Of a stretch of 26,301 nt of DNA, positions 7,455 to 15,005 are shown in pieces. The notes below the pieces were generated by a model. That model made no database searches. It saw only the letters and a list, made by a program, of their open reading frames with translations, and was not told the DNA's origin. The DNA lies in NCBI GenBank assembly GCA_012514255.1, contig JAAZAP010000191.1, positions 1 to 26,301 on the forward strand, in the 5' to 3' direction. This stretch comes from Bacteroidales bacterium. GTDB taxonomy: Bacteria; Bacteroidota; Bacteroidia; Bacteroidales; VadinHA17. Positions within the stretch are counted from its first letter, which is position 1. Each line of letters starts with the position of its first letter. A program made the translations under genes and the position numbers.

Positions 7455-8597
7455 GTAATCAATTGTCTTTTCAAGCAGGGGCGCTGCTGCTGGCAGGTTT
7501 TCAATGGTCTTCGCAGTGCCTGTACTATCATGCTTGCCGGCGAAGAGAGCGTCATTGACCCCGGACCGCCGGGGAAAGTGGTCAGGGGTCCGCTCTTCGG
7601 CAATTTCATGCAGTTTTTCAAGATTATCCTGACTCATTGTAATGAATCCAAACCTGCCGTTGAGGTGCCTGCCAAGGTATTCCTGCTCAGGCTGGCCGGG
7701 AGTAGGGATGATCACCGCGCCCTTGCCAAGAGAGACCAGCTCCATCACCGACGAATAACCTGACCTGGCAATGACGAGTGATGAGGAGATCAGCATCTTT
7801 CGCATGGTGGGATTATCAGGAGTAGTGATCACCCGGATGCCAGGCGGAGTCTCCTTCATGAAGAGGGGAAGCGGAGTGGCAGAGAGAATAACCATGCTGA
7901 AGCCGCTGAGAGTGTCTGCGATCCTTTCAAGTAGAAGTGTGCTCTGCGGTTCGGGACCGGAGAGAAGGAGGCAGACAGGGTATCCCTGGTCAGGGATAGC
8001 CGGCTCAGTTCCGCCAGGTATTTCGAACCTGGATAGGGGGCCGCAAAAGATTGTATTCCGGGTCAGCCTGACACCGTGTGAAAGCCTGCCGGAGAGGTTC
8101 ACGCTGCCGGGGAAATCGGGCACAAGGCACAGGTCAAAGCGGTTAATAATAATCCGGTGCATCCACATTGCCAGGGGTTCCATGAAACGCAGCAGCCGGG
8201 GGAAGGGTATGCGCAGCTGGTGAGTGACATAGACTGAAAATATGCTCCTGTTATAAAAACCGAAACGGTTATCCGAGATAATCACTGATGGTTTGTATTC
8301 ACTGACAAGGCAGCGCAGGGTCCGGTGATCCCTGACAGCGGAGGCAATGATGTGCGGCAGCTGCAGGAAGATGCAGATGTATTGTGGCAATAAGCGGGAG
8401 TATCTCATCCTCAGTCCCGCGATCTCAACAGCGGTGATGCCGGGAATTTCTCTGCCGGCCATTTCCAGCAGGGGCGCATCAGCAGCGAAGATGATCTTTG
8501 CGCCTCTCTTCTGCAGCTCCATAGCCAGGGGTATCATCCTCCCGGCATGTCCAAATCCCCAGCTAAGCGGGCTTATCAGCACCGTCAGGCTGTCCAT
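7431..8597 (-). CDS. MurG-like (GT-B fold) glycosyltransferase
   Basis: A 388-residue protein with the two-domain GT-B layout. The N-terminal domain has the glycine-rich GFGHAGR (14-20), a pattern typical of MurG/GT28 and related UDP-sugar transferases, followed by IISDNRFG (106-113). The C-terminal donor-binding domain has IARSGYSSVMEL (277-288) and IPTPGQPEQEYL (297-308), matching the nucleotide-sugar site with the conserved E286 and Gln residues. There is no signal peptide; it probably acts at the cytoplasmic face of the membrane on a lipid or glycan acceptor that cannot be read from sequence. It is not MurG itself, since there is no mur cluster around it. It is the last gene of the rbfA cluster, starting 6 bp after the radical SAM stop. 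Confidence 0.8.
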   Translation of the reverse strand: MDSLTVLISPLSWGFGHAGRMIPLAMELQKRGAKIIFAADAPLLEMAGREIPGITAVEIAGLRMRYSRLLPQYICIFLQLPHIIASAVRDHRTLRCLVSEYKPSVIISDNRFGFYNRSIFSVYVTHQLRIPFPRLLRFMEPLAMWMHRIIINRFDLCLVPDFPGSVNLSGRLSHGVRLTRNTIFCGPLSRFEIPGGTEPAIPDQGYPVCLLLSGPEPQSTLLLERIADTLSGFSMVILSATPLPLFMKETPPGIRVITTPDNPTMRKMLISSSLVIARSGYSSVMELVSLGKGAVIIPTPGQPEQEYLGRHLNGRFGFITMSQDNLEKLHEIAEERTPDHFPRRSGVNDALFAGKHDSTGTAKTIENLPAAAPLLEKTIDYLLEHKEK

Positions 8598-8603
8598 GGC
8601 TCT

Positions 8604-9386
8604 TTATCCTGAGACGGAGGTGGCGATGCCCAGGGCATTGACTCTACGGGCTATCTCATTGAGCTCTTTCACGGGCACCTTCCTAAGCCTGTTCCCCAGC
8701 GGGGTGTCGCGGTGGATGGTATAGATCATGACCTGGCCGGGGCGTATCCTGTCAATAGCATGAAGCCATTCCTCTATCTCCTCCGGGGTGGTGTTGTCAA
8801 CCTGCCTGCCATCACACTCACCCCTCACGAACAGGGCCTGAATGATGAAGCGGCCCTGGAACTCCTTCAGATACCCTTCGTACTTTTCAATATCGAACCT
8901 GTTGCGGGGCTGGTTCAGCCGTTCCACGGTACCGGGCAGGACTGAATCAAGTTTAAGAATATTCATGTCAACCTTCTTCAGTGCTTCGCGGACGCTTTTA
9001 CGGTGCAGCATTGAGCCATTGGAGAGTACAGAGATCCTGGCTGAAGGAGAGAACTCGTTGCGCAGGGCGATGGAGTCGTCTATTATCCCCGCGAAGGCCG
9101 GGTGGAGTGTTGGCTCGCCGTTGCCGGCATAGGTAATTACATCCGGTGCCTTACCCTGTTCCTTCATCTCTGACAGTTTTTTCTTCAGGGCTTCGTACAC
9201 TGCTGTGCGTGAGGGAAGTTTCTCCCTGCTTGCGGAGACGGCGTCAGTCCATCCGCACTCGCAGTAGATACAGTTGAATGAACATACCTTCCTGTTTACG
9301 GGCAGCAGGTTTATGCCGAGGGAGACGCCCAGCCTGCGGCTGCTCACCGGTCCGAATACGATACTGTCAAAAAGGAAGGTTGCCAT
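8604..9386 (-). CDS. Radical SAM protein, COG0731-like
   Basis: A 260-residue radical SAM enzyme. The [4Fe-4S]-binding motif is CSFNCIYC (C35, C39, C42; CxxxCxxC), with another cysteine at 44. AGNGEPTLHP (87-96) supplies the SAM-binding GGE-like motif. The opening, FGPVSSRRLGVSLGINLLP (11-29), is typical of the COG0731 group, which includes proteins related to wyosine synthases. The substrate is unknown. I chose the ATG at 9386; the longer frame to 9461 would overlap the upstream amidohydrolase gene by about 50 bp and add an unrelated cysteine-rich leader, whereas 9386 leaves a 25-bp gap. Member of the rbfA cluster. Confidence 0.85.
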   Translation of the reverse strand: MATFLFDSIVFGPVSSRRLGVSLGINLLPVNRKVCSFNCIYCECGWTDAVSASREKLPSRTAVYEALKKKLSEMKEQGKAPDVITYAGNGEPTLHPAFAGIIDDSIALRNEFSPSARISVLSNGSMLHRKSVREALKKVDMNILKLDSVLPGTVERLNQPRNRFDIEKYEGYLKEFQGRFIIQALFVRGECDGRQVDNTTPEEIEEWLHAIDRIRPGQVMIYTIHRDTPLGNRLRKVPVKELNEIARRVNALGIATSVSG

Positions 9387-9411
9387 CAGCAGATAGATTA
9401 AGGTTGTAAAT

Positions 9412-10518
9412 TTACAATAATCTGCGTATCCGGCTCCCGGGCAGCAGCCGCATACCTTCAAAGTCGAACGGTTCCACCAGCAGCAGCCCCGGTCTCTTGC
9501 CGGGTTCTATGGAACCAAGGGTATCATCCATCTTCAGGGCTCGCGCACCGTTAATTGTGCCCCACCGCACTATCTCGTCAAAGGGTATGCCGGGCGCTGC
9601 CTCATGGAGCAGCCTGAGTTCGGTCAGCATGCTGAGGTGGCCTGATGAGGCAAGACTGTCAGTGCCCGCAACAATCCTGTCCGTCACCTCCCTGAGCATG
9701 GCTGCCGGTGACATGAGGCCGGAGATATGAAGGTTGGATGAGGGGCAGAGGCAGAACCAGGTATTGCCAGTGGCAGCAAGTGCAGCGGCCTCGTCACGGG
9801 TGATAACGGTATTATGCACAAGAAGCAGGTGTGAGGTGAGGCGTGAGAGCTCCAGCGCCCTTTCGGCAAGGCGACTGGTCCGCTTGCGCTCGTCGTCTGA
9901 TTCCAGGAAATGCAGTGAGATCACTGATCCTGTACTGATCTGCTCACTGACCATTTCTGAGAGGGGCTCCGAGAGCGAATAGAGGGAGTGGGGTGTTACC
10001 TGTGCGGGGAGCTGTGCAGCCTGCATCTCCCGGACAAGCTTCATCGCCTCGCCCATGCGGGTCACGGCAAGGGAGGGGTCGAGGCCGAAAACCTCAGCGA
10101 AGGTGAGATATCTGATGGAGCTGTTGCGCTTGATGCTGATAGTGAGAGAATTATTGCTTATGTCGCCGCACGCCTCAACCCCTTCCTCATACATCTTACT
10201 GTCTGCATGCCTGGCAGCTTCATTGACCGTCTCCGGTGATGCTGCGCGAGTGTCACGTACTGCATTTACAAACTCATTCAGTCCCCTGCCGGGAGGGATG
10301 AGGCCTCTCATGTGCGACAGCTCCAGGTGAGAGTGACAGTTGATAAGTCCGGGAATGATGATGCCGTTATAGAACTCTGTGCCGGCGCTCTCCACGAGGT
10401 CGCCTCCGGTATCCTCAATGTCGGCAACAGTGCCGTTCTCCGTCATAGTGATCACTCCTCTTTTCAGAGGGCTTCCGGCCATGGTGAACAGGTATTGAGC
10501 CGAGATCCTTCTCATCAT
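9412..10518 (-). CDS. Amidohydrolase-superfamily metal-dependent hydrolase/deaminase
   Basis: A 368-residue member of the COG0402 (chlorohydrolase/cytosine-deaminase-like) amidohydrolases, expected to hydrolyse a C-N bond on an amino-substituted ring with a divalent metal. Visible metal and catalytic residues are H62 and H64 (NCHSHLELS), H203 and E206 (LHFLES), H235 (LLVHN) and D287 (AGTDS). The substrate is unknown. The HFLES and LVHN motifs recall the aminofutalosine deaminases of the futalosine menaquinone route, but no mqn genes are present and the resemblance is only by eye. The start at 10518 shares its A with the upstream stop codon (TAATG); ATG 10515 is the alternative. A longer frame from 10617 lies inside the upstream gene and is rejected. 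Confidence 0.85.
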   Translation of the reverse strand: MMRRISAQYLFTMAGSPLKRGVITMTENGTVADIEDTGGDLVESAGTEFYNGIIIPGLINCHSHLELSHMRGLIPPGRGLNEFVNAVRDTRAASPETVNEAARHADSKMYEEGVEACGDISNNSLTISIKRNSSIRYLTFAEVFGLDPSLAVTRMGEAMKLVREMQAAQLPAQVTPHSLYSLSEPLSEMVSEQISTGSVISLHFLESDDERKRTSRLAERALELSRLTSHLLLVHNTVITRDEAAALAATGNTWFCLCPSSNLHISGLMSPAAMLREVTDRIVAGTDSLASSGHLSMLTELRLLHEAAPGIPFDEIVRWGTINGARALKMDDTLGSIEPGKRPGLLLVEPFDFEGMRLLPGSRIRRLL

Positions 10519-11300
10519 TATTTCAGTTCGGTTTCCCCGCTGTACACAATACTGACGTTGGCAATGCGGGCATGCTTCTCCCACTTGCCCGGCTGGTTGT
10601 CGTGGTTTAGGAGCCACCCTCTCAGGCGGGCACCCGGAATGGTATCAAGGGTTTCCCGCAGTTGTATCTTATGGAACTGGTCGTCTTTGGAAAGGAATAT
10701 CTCATCCCAGTAGTCACGCCTTTCCTCACTGGAGCTGTCGGGGTAGCTGAAGTAGACGGTGACCCTCGGATTCAGGCTGTTGTCATCTGCAAAGACACGG
10801 ATGTCAGCATTAAGTACATAATCTCCGGGCTTATCCAGCGGTATGTCAAACCAGACAGGATCCCTTGTAAAATCTTCAGGGAAGGTATAGTTTTGCTTCC
10901 CGGGCCAGAGGTTTTTCTCAGGTTGATCCAGAGATGCGTTTTCTGATACCACCACCGCTTCCAGCTCAAGAAGGTTTCCTGTGACACGGTCAAAAATTCG
11001 TGACAGCTTCCTGGGCTTGGAGGAGAAATAGTATCGCATGGTGGCATCAAACTGTTGATATGTATAGCCGTGGCTCTCAATGACATCAATATAGTTGAGA
11101 ATAGAGTCGCGCTGTGCCCATGAGTCCCTCATGGTGAAGAGTTCCAGCATGCCGGCAGTAAGGTATGTATCGGTAAGGATAGCTACCAGTTTATCATCGG
11201 GGATGCGTTGTTTCCTTCCGGGTTTGCCATCTCCGGAGCCTCCGCAGGATGATGCCAGGAGCAGTGCCATGGCAAAAAATATTACTGTTGCCGCCCTCAT
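10518..11300 (-). CDS. DUF4296-domain lipoprotein
   Basis: A 260-residue predicted lipoprotein. A hydrophobic signal (about 1-18) ends in LASSC with the modifiable Cys at 19, followed by a glycine-rich linker. Residues about 33-110 match DUF4296, a Bacteroidota family, with the characteristic IPDDKLVAILTDTYL (33-47). The remainder is a separate region without a recognised fold. The molecular function is unknown; the protein should be anchored in the inner or outer membrane facing the periplasm. Its ATG overlaps the stop of the LolC/E-like permease gene (ATGA), which suggests translational coupling and a possible link with lipoprotein transport, though that is inference. Confidence 0.85.
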   Translation of the reverse strand: MRAATVIFFAMALLLASSCGGSGDGKPGRKQRIPDDKLVAILTDTYLTAGMLELFTMRDSWAQRDSILNYIDVIESHGYTYQQFDATMRYYFSSKPRKLSRIFDRVTGNLLELEAVVVSENASLDQPEKNLWPGKQNYTFPEDFTRDPVWFDIPLDKPGDYVLNADIRVFADDNSLNPRVTVYFSYPDSSSEERRDYWDEIFLSKDDQFHKIQLRETLDTIPGARLRGWLLNHDNQPGKWEKHARIANVSIVYSGETELK

Positions 11301-12532
11301 CTGTCTTCTTTATTGTTTTCCTTAAGGTGTCTGCGTGAGAGGTAGTGGACGGGATACCATGCTGCTGCATAGCCTATTGCCAGCACCGTGGCAGCCACAA
11401 TGAAGAAATCGGAGAGGTGCATTCTGACCGGGTAGGCATCAATGAGGAGCGAATCACCTGCCAGCTTAACTATCCCGAAGTGTTGCTGGGCGGCGCAGAG
11501 GATGAATCCCAGGAGGAGCCCCAGGATTGTTCCGATGAATGAGATCATCCATCCCTCATAGATAAAGATACGTTTAATAAGCCGCGTGTCAGCCCCCAGG
11601 CTTTGCAGGATGGTGATATCCCTCTCTTTTTCAATTATCAGCATGGTCAGAGAACCTATGATGTTGAACGAGGCAATGATCAGAATGAAGGTGAGTATCA
11701 CAAAGATGGCCAGTCGTTCAGCCTTCATTACCTTATAGAACATCTCCTGCTGTTCATAGCGGTTCTGTACCACGAACTGATCTCCCATCACCTCCCTGAT
11801 GGCGTTCTGTGTCTTCTTCTCATCGGCACCGGGAGTCATTCTTACTTCTATTGAGCTTACCTCATCAGTATAACCCAGCAGTTCCCTGGTAAAATCAAGG
11901 GGCAGGAAGACATATTTGGAGTCGAACTCCTGTTCAACAGCAAAGATGCCTGACATATAGATGTATTTCCTGGTGAACTCGTTATCGGGGGTGCCTCTTA
12001 TTTTTGCCGTTCTCTCAGGGATATATATTGCCAGGGGCGAAACGAAGTTAAGCCTCATGCCGAGGAAGTTGGCCACTCCCAGCCCGGCGATGGCATAGGG
12101 TCTGCCGTTCTCGGCGCGAAGGATAAATTCGCCGTCCCACATTGCCGTGTCTAGGTCAGTGACGTCAGCATAGTTGAGTGAGACACCCTTGACGGTTGCA
12201 ATATACTGTTGTTCCTCATAGCGCAGGAGCGCATTCTCCTCAAGGGTAAGGGCGTACAGTTCAACACCGTCAGTATTGGCCAGCCGGCTGAGCATAAGGC
12301 TGTCAGGCGTAAAGACCTTGCCTTTTACCGGAGCTATCTTTATCTGCGGGTCAGAGGTGCTGAAGATGCTCTTTACCATCTCTTCGAGTCCGTTGAAGAC
12401 TGAGAGGATGGTTATGAGTGCCATTGTTCCCACCGTCACTCCGGCCACGGAGATAGCGGAGATAACATTGATGGCGTTCCGCGATTTCTTCGCGAAGAGG
12501 TATCTCTTTGCTATATAGAGTGACAGCTTCAT
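11297..12532 (-). CDS. LolC/LolE-like FtsX-type ABC permease
   Basis: A 411-residue inner-membrane permease of the FtsX/MacB family, most like LolC/LolE, which extract lipoproteins for transfer to the outer membrane. It begins MKLSLYIAKRYLFAKKSRNA, typical of LolC/E, followed by TM1 (about 22-45), a large periplasmic domain, and three C-terminal TM segments beginning around LAIFVILTFILIIASFNII. A cytoplasmic coupling segment EKERDITILQSLGA follows. The start is taken at 12532, which overlaps the methyltransferase stop (ATGA); a longer frame to 12709 lies inside that gene and is rejected. No LolD-type ATPase is adjacent, so its ATPase partner must be elsewhere. I leave the gene symbol blank because LolC and LolE cannot be told apart here. 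Confidence 0.88.
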   Translation of the reverse strand: MKLSLYIAKRYLFAKKSRNAINVISAISVAGVTVGTMALITILSVFNGLEEMVKSIFSTSDPQIKIAPVKGKVFTPDSLMLSRLANTDGVELYALTLEENALLRYEEQQYIATVKGVSLNYADVTDLDTAMWDGEFILRAENGRPYAIAGLGVANFLGMRLNFVSPLAIYIPERTAKIRGTPDNEFTRKYIYMSGIFAVEQEFDSKYVFLPLDFTRELLGYTDEVSSIEVRMTPGADEKKTQNAIREVMGDQFVVQNRYEQQEMFYKVMKAERLAIFVILTFILIIASFNIIGSLTMLIIEKERDITILQSLGADTRLIKRIFIYEGWMISFIGTILGLLLGFILCAAQQHFGIVKLAGDSLLIDAYPVRMHLSDFFIVAATVLAIGYAAAWYPVHYLSRRHLKENNKEDR

Positions 12533-13344
12533 CTCTTTTTGCGGGCAACGACCAGCAGTCCGGTCCCTCCTGCGTGTGTGCCGTGCAGGTCGGCCAGGTT
12601 CAGCACCAGCACGAAAGGCATAACGGCAAGATAGTAGAAAGGCAGGAGAATAAAGAAGAGTTTTGATGCTGACAGCATGATGACCGGATATTTCATCGAA
12701 AGACGCCATGCGATGCTTCCTGGCGTGCCGTAGGTGTATGATACCGTAACATCATTGTAACCTGCCGTCTGGAGCTTCCCGGTTATCTCCTCCCTGCCGT
12801 AGCCGTCACGCACATGCTCCCCGATAAAGGAAGTGTCATCCTCTGAATGGACATCTGATCCACCCATGTCAGAGGGAGTGGAGATGATGAGATATCCACC
12901 AGGTGATGTCATGTTGCTGAAGCTGGCAAAGACTGTCCGGTCCTCGGCAATATGTTCCATCACGTCAACGCACAGTATCAGGTCATAGCTCTCTCCTCCG
13001 TTCCAGGTGACCAGGTCAGCCTCCACGGCTTTCACCCTGTCAGCCACACCGCTCTTTTGGAAGAAGGCATTGCAGTCGGCTACCTGCTCACTCTTTATGT
13101 CGGCAGCAGTGATCTTCCACGATCGGAAGTGCGAGGCCATCCACCATGAGTACTGACCAAATCCCATTCCTGCATCAAGCACTCTCGCTTCAGCCGGCAG
13201 AGAGGGTCCGAGTTTTCTCAGGGTCCGCCTGACGTGCCACGACCGCAGAAGCAGTATTTCCAGAAGCCGGTAGAAGAGCCTGCGCAAAAGGGGATGCCTG
13301 TTGAAGAGTCGACCCAGAAGCTCTTTTATGGGGTCATAATGCAT
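12529..13344 (-). CDS. Class I SAM-dependent methyltransferase with C-terminal hydrophobic segment
   Basis: A 271-residue Rossmann-fold methyltransferase. Motif I is VLDAGMGFGQ (55-64), an acidic residue follows motif II (ITAADIKSEQ, 78-87), and ILCVDVMEHI (123-132) is the post-motif region typical of the methyltransf_11/25 group. The C-terminal part contains a hydrophobic stretch (FFILLPFYYLAVMPFVLVL) that could anchor the protein to the membrane. The substrate is unknown; a lipid, quinone or glycan precursor is as likely as RNA. It starts 4 bp after the rbfA stop and its own stop overlaps the permease start, so it is embedded in the operon. Confidence 0.82.
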   Translation of the reverse strand: MHYDPIKELLGRLFNRHPLLRRLFYRLLEILLLRSWHVRRTLRKLGPSLPAEARVLDAGMGFGQYSWWMASHFRSWKITAADIKSEQVADCNAFFQKSGVADRVKAVEADLVTWNGGESYDLILCVDVMEHIAEDRTVFASFSNMTSPGGYLIISTPSDMGGSDVHSEDDTSFIGEHVRDGYGREEITGKLQTAGYNDVTVSYTYGTPGSIAWRLSMKYPVIMLSASKLFFILLPFYYLAVMPFVLVLNLADLHGTHAGGTGLLVVARKKR

Positions 13345-13348
13345 TGTC

Positions 13349-13687
13349 TTACTCCTTGAGCAGGTTGGTGATGTTTTCTATATAGTCATTACTGTCGTCA
13401 ATAAAAAAGGCTATTTCCGGGACGATACGGAGCTGGTTGCGTACCTTCTGTCCCAGCTCGTACCTCAGTCTCGGGGCGTTGGAGCGCAGCAGTGACAGGG
13501 TTGCGGCAGATCCCTCGGAGGGGAATATGCTCACCCATGCCTTCGCCAGAGAGAGGTCAGGACTTATACGCACGGTGGTCACCGAGATCATCTTCCCGTG
13601 GGCCAACTCATTACCGTGATGCATGATTATCTCCGCCAGCTCCTTCTGCACCAGCCTCGCTACTTTTTTCTGCCGTGTTGATTCCAT
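13349..13687 (-). CDS. rbfA: Ribosome-binding factor A
   Basis: Small (112-residue) 30S assembly factor that helps 16S rRNA 5'-end maturation and cold adaptation. The N-terminal ESTRQKKVARLVQKELAEII, the central VRISPDLSLAKAWVSIFP and the late LRIVPEIAFFIDDS are the recognisable RbfA blocks of the KH-like fold. Start choice: the frame could begin at 13708, but a -7 promoter box occupies 13706-13713 and RbfA proteins usually begin with the M-x-S/T-x-R pattern found at 13687. It is the first gene of a seven-gene minus-strand cluster. Its promoter region merges with an 18-copy heptamer array. Confidence 0.93.
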   Translation of the reverse strand: MESTRQKKVARLVQKELAEIIMHHGNELAHGKMISVTTVRISPDLSLAKAWVSIFPSEGSAATLSLLRSNAPRLRYELGQKVRNQLRIVPEIAFFIDDSNDYIENITNLLKE

Positions 13688-13705
13688 GGTAATTGAATTT
13701 CCCGG

Positions 13706-13713
13706 CAAAAATA
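13706..13713 (-). promoter_or_regulatory. -7 box of the rbfA gene cluster
   Basis: On the minus strand the box reads TATTTTTG (TAnnTTTG) and ends 18 nt before the rbfA ATG at 13687. The position where a -33 TTTG should be (about 13733-13738) lies in the heptamer array, which contains no TTTG or TTG on this strand. Confidence 0.5.
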
Positions 13714-13727
13714 CGAAATATGTTGGA

Positions 13728-13853
13728 GGTTATCGGTTATCGGTTATCGGTTATCGGTTATCGGTTATCGGTTATCGGTTATCGGTTGTCGGTTATCGGT
13801 TGTCGGTTATCGGTTGTCGGTTATCGGTTGTCGGTTATTGGTTGTCGGTTATC
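13728..13853. repeat. Heptamer tandem repeat, 18 units of GGTTATC/GGTTGTC
   Basis: Eighteen consecutive 7-bp units: the first eight are all GGTTATC, then units alternate between GGTTGTC and GGTTATC with one GGTTATT, and a partial GGTTG follows. The perfect block on the rbfA side and the variant block on the trpS side suggest recent expansion from the left. The array occupies the space between the divergent rbfA and trpS promoters. Long open frames encoding YRLSVIG repeats through it are artefacts of the repeat. Confidence 0.95.
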
Positions 13854-13862
13854 GGTTGCAGT

Positions 13863-13882
13863 GCCTGATCACTTTATCAGGC
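13863..13882 (+). promoter_or_regulatory. Hairpin or inverted repeat between the heptamer array and the trpS promoter
   Basis: Arms GCCTGAT and ATCAGGC are separated by 6 bases and followed by TTTATT on the plus strand. It could be a weak terminator that insulates trpS from transcription through the array, or an operator about 50 bp upstream of the trpS start point. Inverted repeats of this size are common by chance. Confidence 0.25.
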
Positions 13883-13910
13883 TTTATTCACTTTAGTCAC
13901 TCAGAATAGC

Positions 13911-13918
13911 TATTTTTG
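13911..13918 (+). promoter_or_regulatory. -7 box of trpS
   Basis: TATTTTTG fits TAnnTTTG and ends 20 nt before the trpS ATG at 13939. No clear -33 element at the standard spacing. Confidence 0.5.
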
Positions 13919-13938
13919 CAGTTGCAAAAAATTTTCTG

Positions 13939-14928
13939 ATGGATACGGTAGTAAGCGGCATACGATCAACGGGCAATCTTCACCTGGGAAATTATTTCGG
14001 GGCCCTGAAAAATTTTCTCAGGATGCAGGAAGAGAACAACTGCTTCTTCTTTATAGCTGATTATCACTCACTTACTACGCATCCTCATCCTGATGACATA
14101 CATGGCAACATCAGGCAGGTGCTTGCAGAATACCTTGCCGCGGGCATTGATCCGGAGAAGGCAACGGTATATGTTCAGAGTGATGTGCCGGAGGTGACGG
14201 AGCTCTACCTCATTCTCAACATGATCTCATACGTGGGTGAGCTGGAGCGTACGACCTCGTTCAAGGAAAAAATCAGAAAGCATCCTGACAACATCAATGC
14301 GGGATTACTCACATACCCTGTGCTTATGGCAGCTGATATCATCATACACAGGGCTCACAAGGTGCCGGTGGGCAAGGATCAGGAGCAGCACCTGGAGATG
14401 ACCCGCCGCTTTGCGCGCCGTTTCAATACTATGTATGAAGTGGATTATTTCCCTGAGCCCGATGCGTACAATTTTGGCAGGAAGCTCATCAAGATACCGG
14501 GGTTGGACGGAACTGGAAAGATGGGCAAGAGTGAGGGTAACGGCATCTTTCTTGCAGACACTCCGGCGGAGATACGTAAAAAAGTGATGAGGGCAGTTAC
14601 TGACACCGGCCCTGAAAAACCCGGTTCGGAGCCATCGGAACCGGTGAAGAACCTGTTCACAATCATGGAGGTAGTCTCTGATCCATCAACCCTTGAGTAT
14701 TTCCGGGAGCAACATGCCTCATGCAGCATCAGATATGGTGACATGAAGAAGCAGCTTGCCGAGGATATCATCAGGGTGACAGATCCCATCAGGAACCGCA
14801 TCAATGAGATACTGAATGATCGCAGCTATCTGGCCAGGGTGGTGGACATGGGTGCGGAGAAGGCCAGGGCCAGCGCCTCAAAAACAATACGTGAAGTCAG
14901 GGAGATAATTGGTTACAAGTCATTCTGA
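13939..14928 (+). CDS. trpS: Tryptophanyl-tRNA synthetase
   Basis: Class I aminoacyl-tRNA synthetase charging tRNA-Trp. The 329-residue length is typical of bacterial TrpRS. The HIGH-equivalent is NLHLGN (13-18) after GIRSTG, and the KMSKS-equivalent is KMGKS (194-198). Other typical blocks are FFFIADYHSLTT (36-47) and YPVLMAADII (126-135), with VGKDQEQHLEM (144-154) contributing to tryptophan and adenylate binding. It is monocistronic in appearance: the next gene is convergent and starts its 3' end 77 bp away. No leader peptide or attenuator is visible. Confidence 0.97.
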   Translation: MDTVVSGIRSTGNLHLGNYFGALKNFLRMQEENNCFFFIADYHSLTTHPHPDDIHGNIRQVLAEYLAAGIDPEKATVYVQSDVPEVTELYLILNMISYVGELERTTSFKEKIRKHPDNINAGLLTYPVLMAADIIIHRAHKVPVGKDQEQHLEMTRRFARRFNTMYEVDYFPEPDAYNFGRKLIKIPGLDGTGKMGKSEGNGIFLADTPAEIRKKVMRAVTDTGPEKPGSEPSEPVKNLFTIMEVVSDPSTLEYFREQHASCSIRYGDMKKQLAEDIIRVTDPIRNRINEILNDRSYLARVVDMGAEKARASASKTIREVREIIGYKSF

Positions 14929-15005
14929 AGTCTGACGGTCATGCACATCAACAGAGTGTGGCAGGAGTGATCTTACTGTCATAAATAACAATCTCCTCAG
15001 CCGGT

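Noticed and set aside
9404..9417. 14-bp perfect palindrome TTGTAAATTTACAA between the radical SAM and amidohydrolase genes
   Set aside because: About one or two such palindromes are expected by chance in a window of this size, and it overlaps a stop codon inside an operon with no sign of an internal promoter.
9387..9461. Longer N-terminus of the radical SAM protein with a cysteine-rich leader
   Set aside because: It would overlap the upstream amidohydrolase gene by about 50 bp and the leader is unlike the family; ATG 9386 fits better.
10519..10617. Longer N-terminus of the amidohydrolase
   Set aside because: The extension lies within the DUF4296 gene in another frame and does not resemble the family; TAATG at 10518 is the natural coupling point.
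12533..12709. Longer N-terminus of the LolC/E-like permease
   Set aside because: The extension lies inside the methyltransferase gene; the family start MKLSLYIAKRYLF coincides with an ATGA overlap.
13623..13896. Open frames encoding YRLSVIG repeats
   Set aside because: They are produced by the 7-bp repeat (three units make seven codons) and overlap the rbfA start region antisense.
14929..15005. Terminator or small RNA between trpS and the GNAT-like gene
   Set aside because: I found no stable hairpin or T-tract in these 77 bases.
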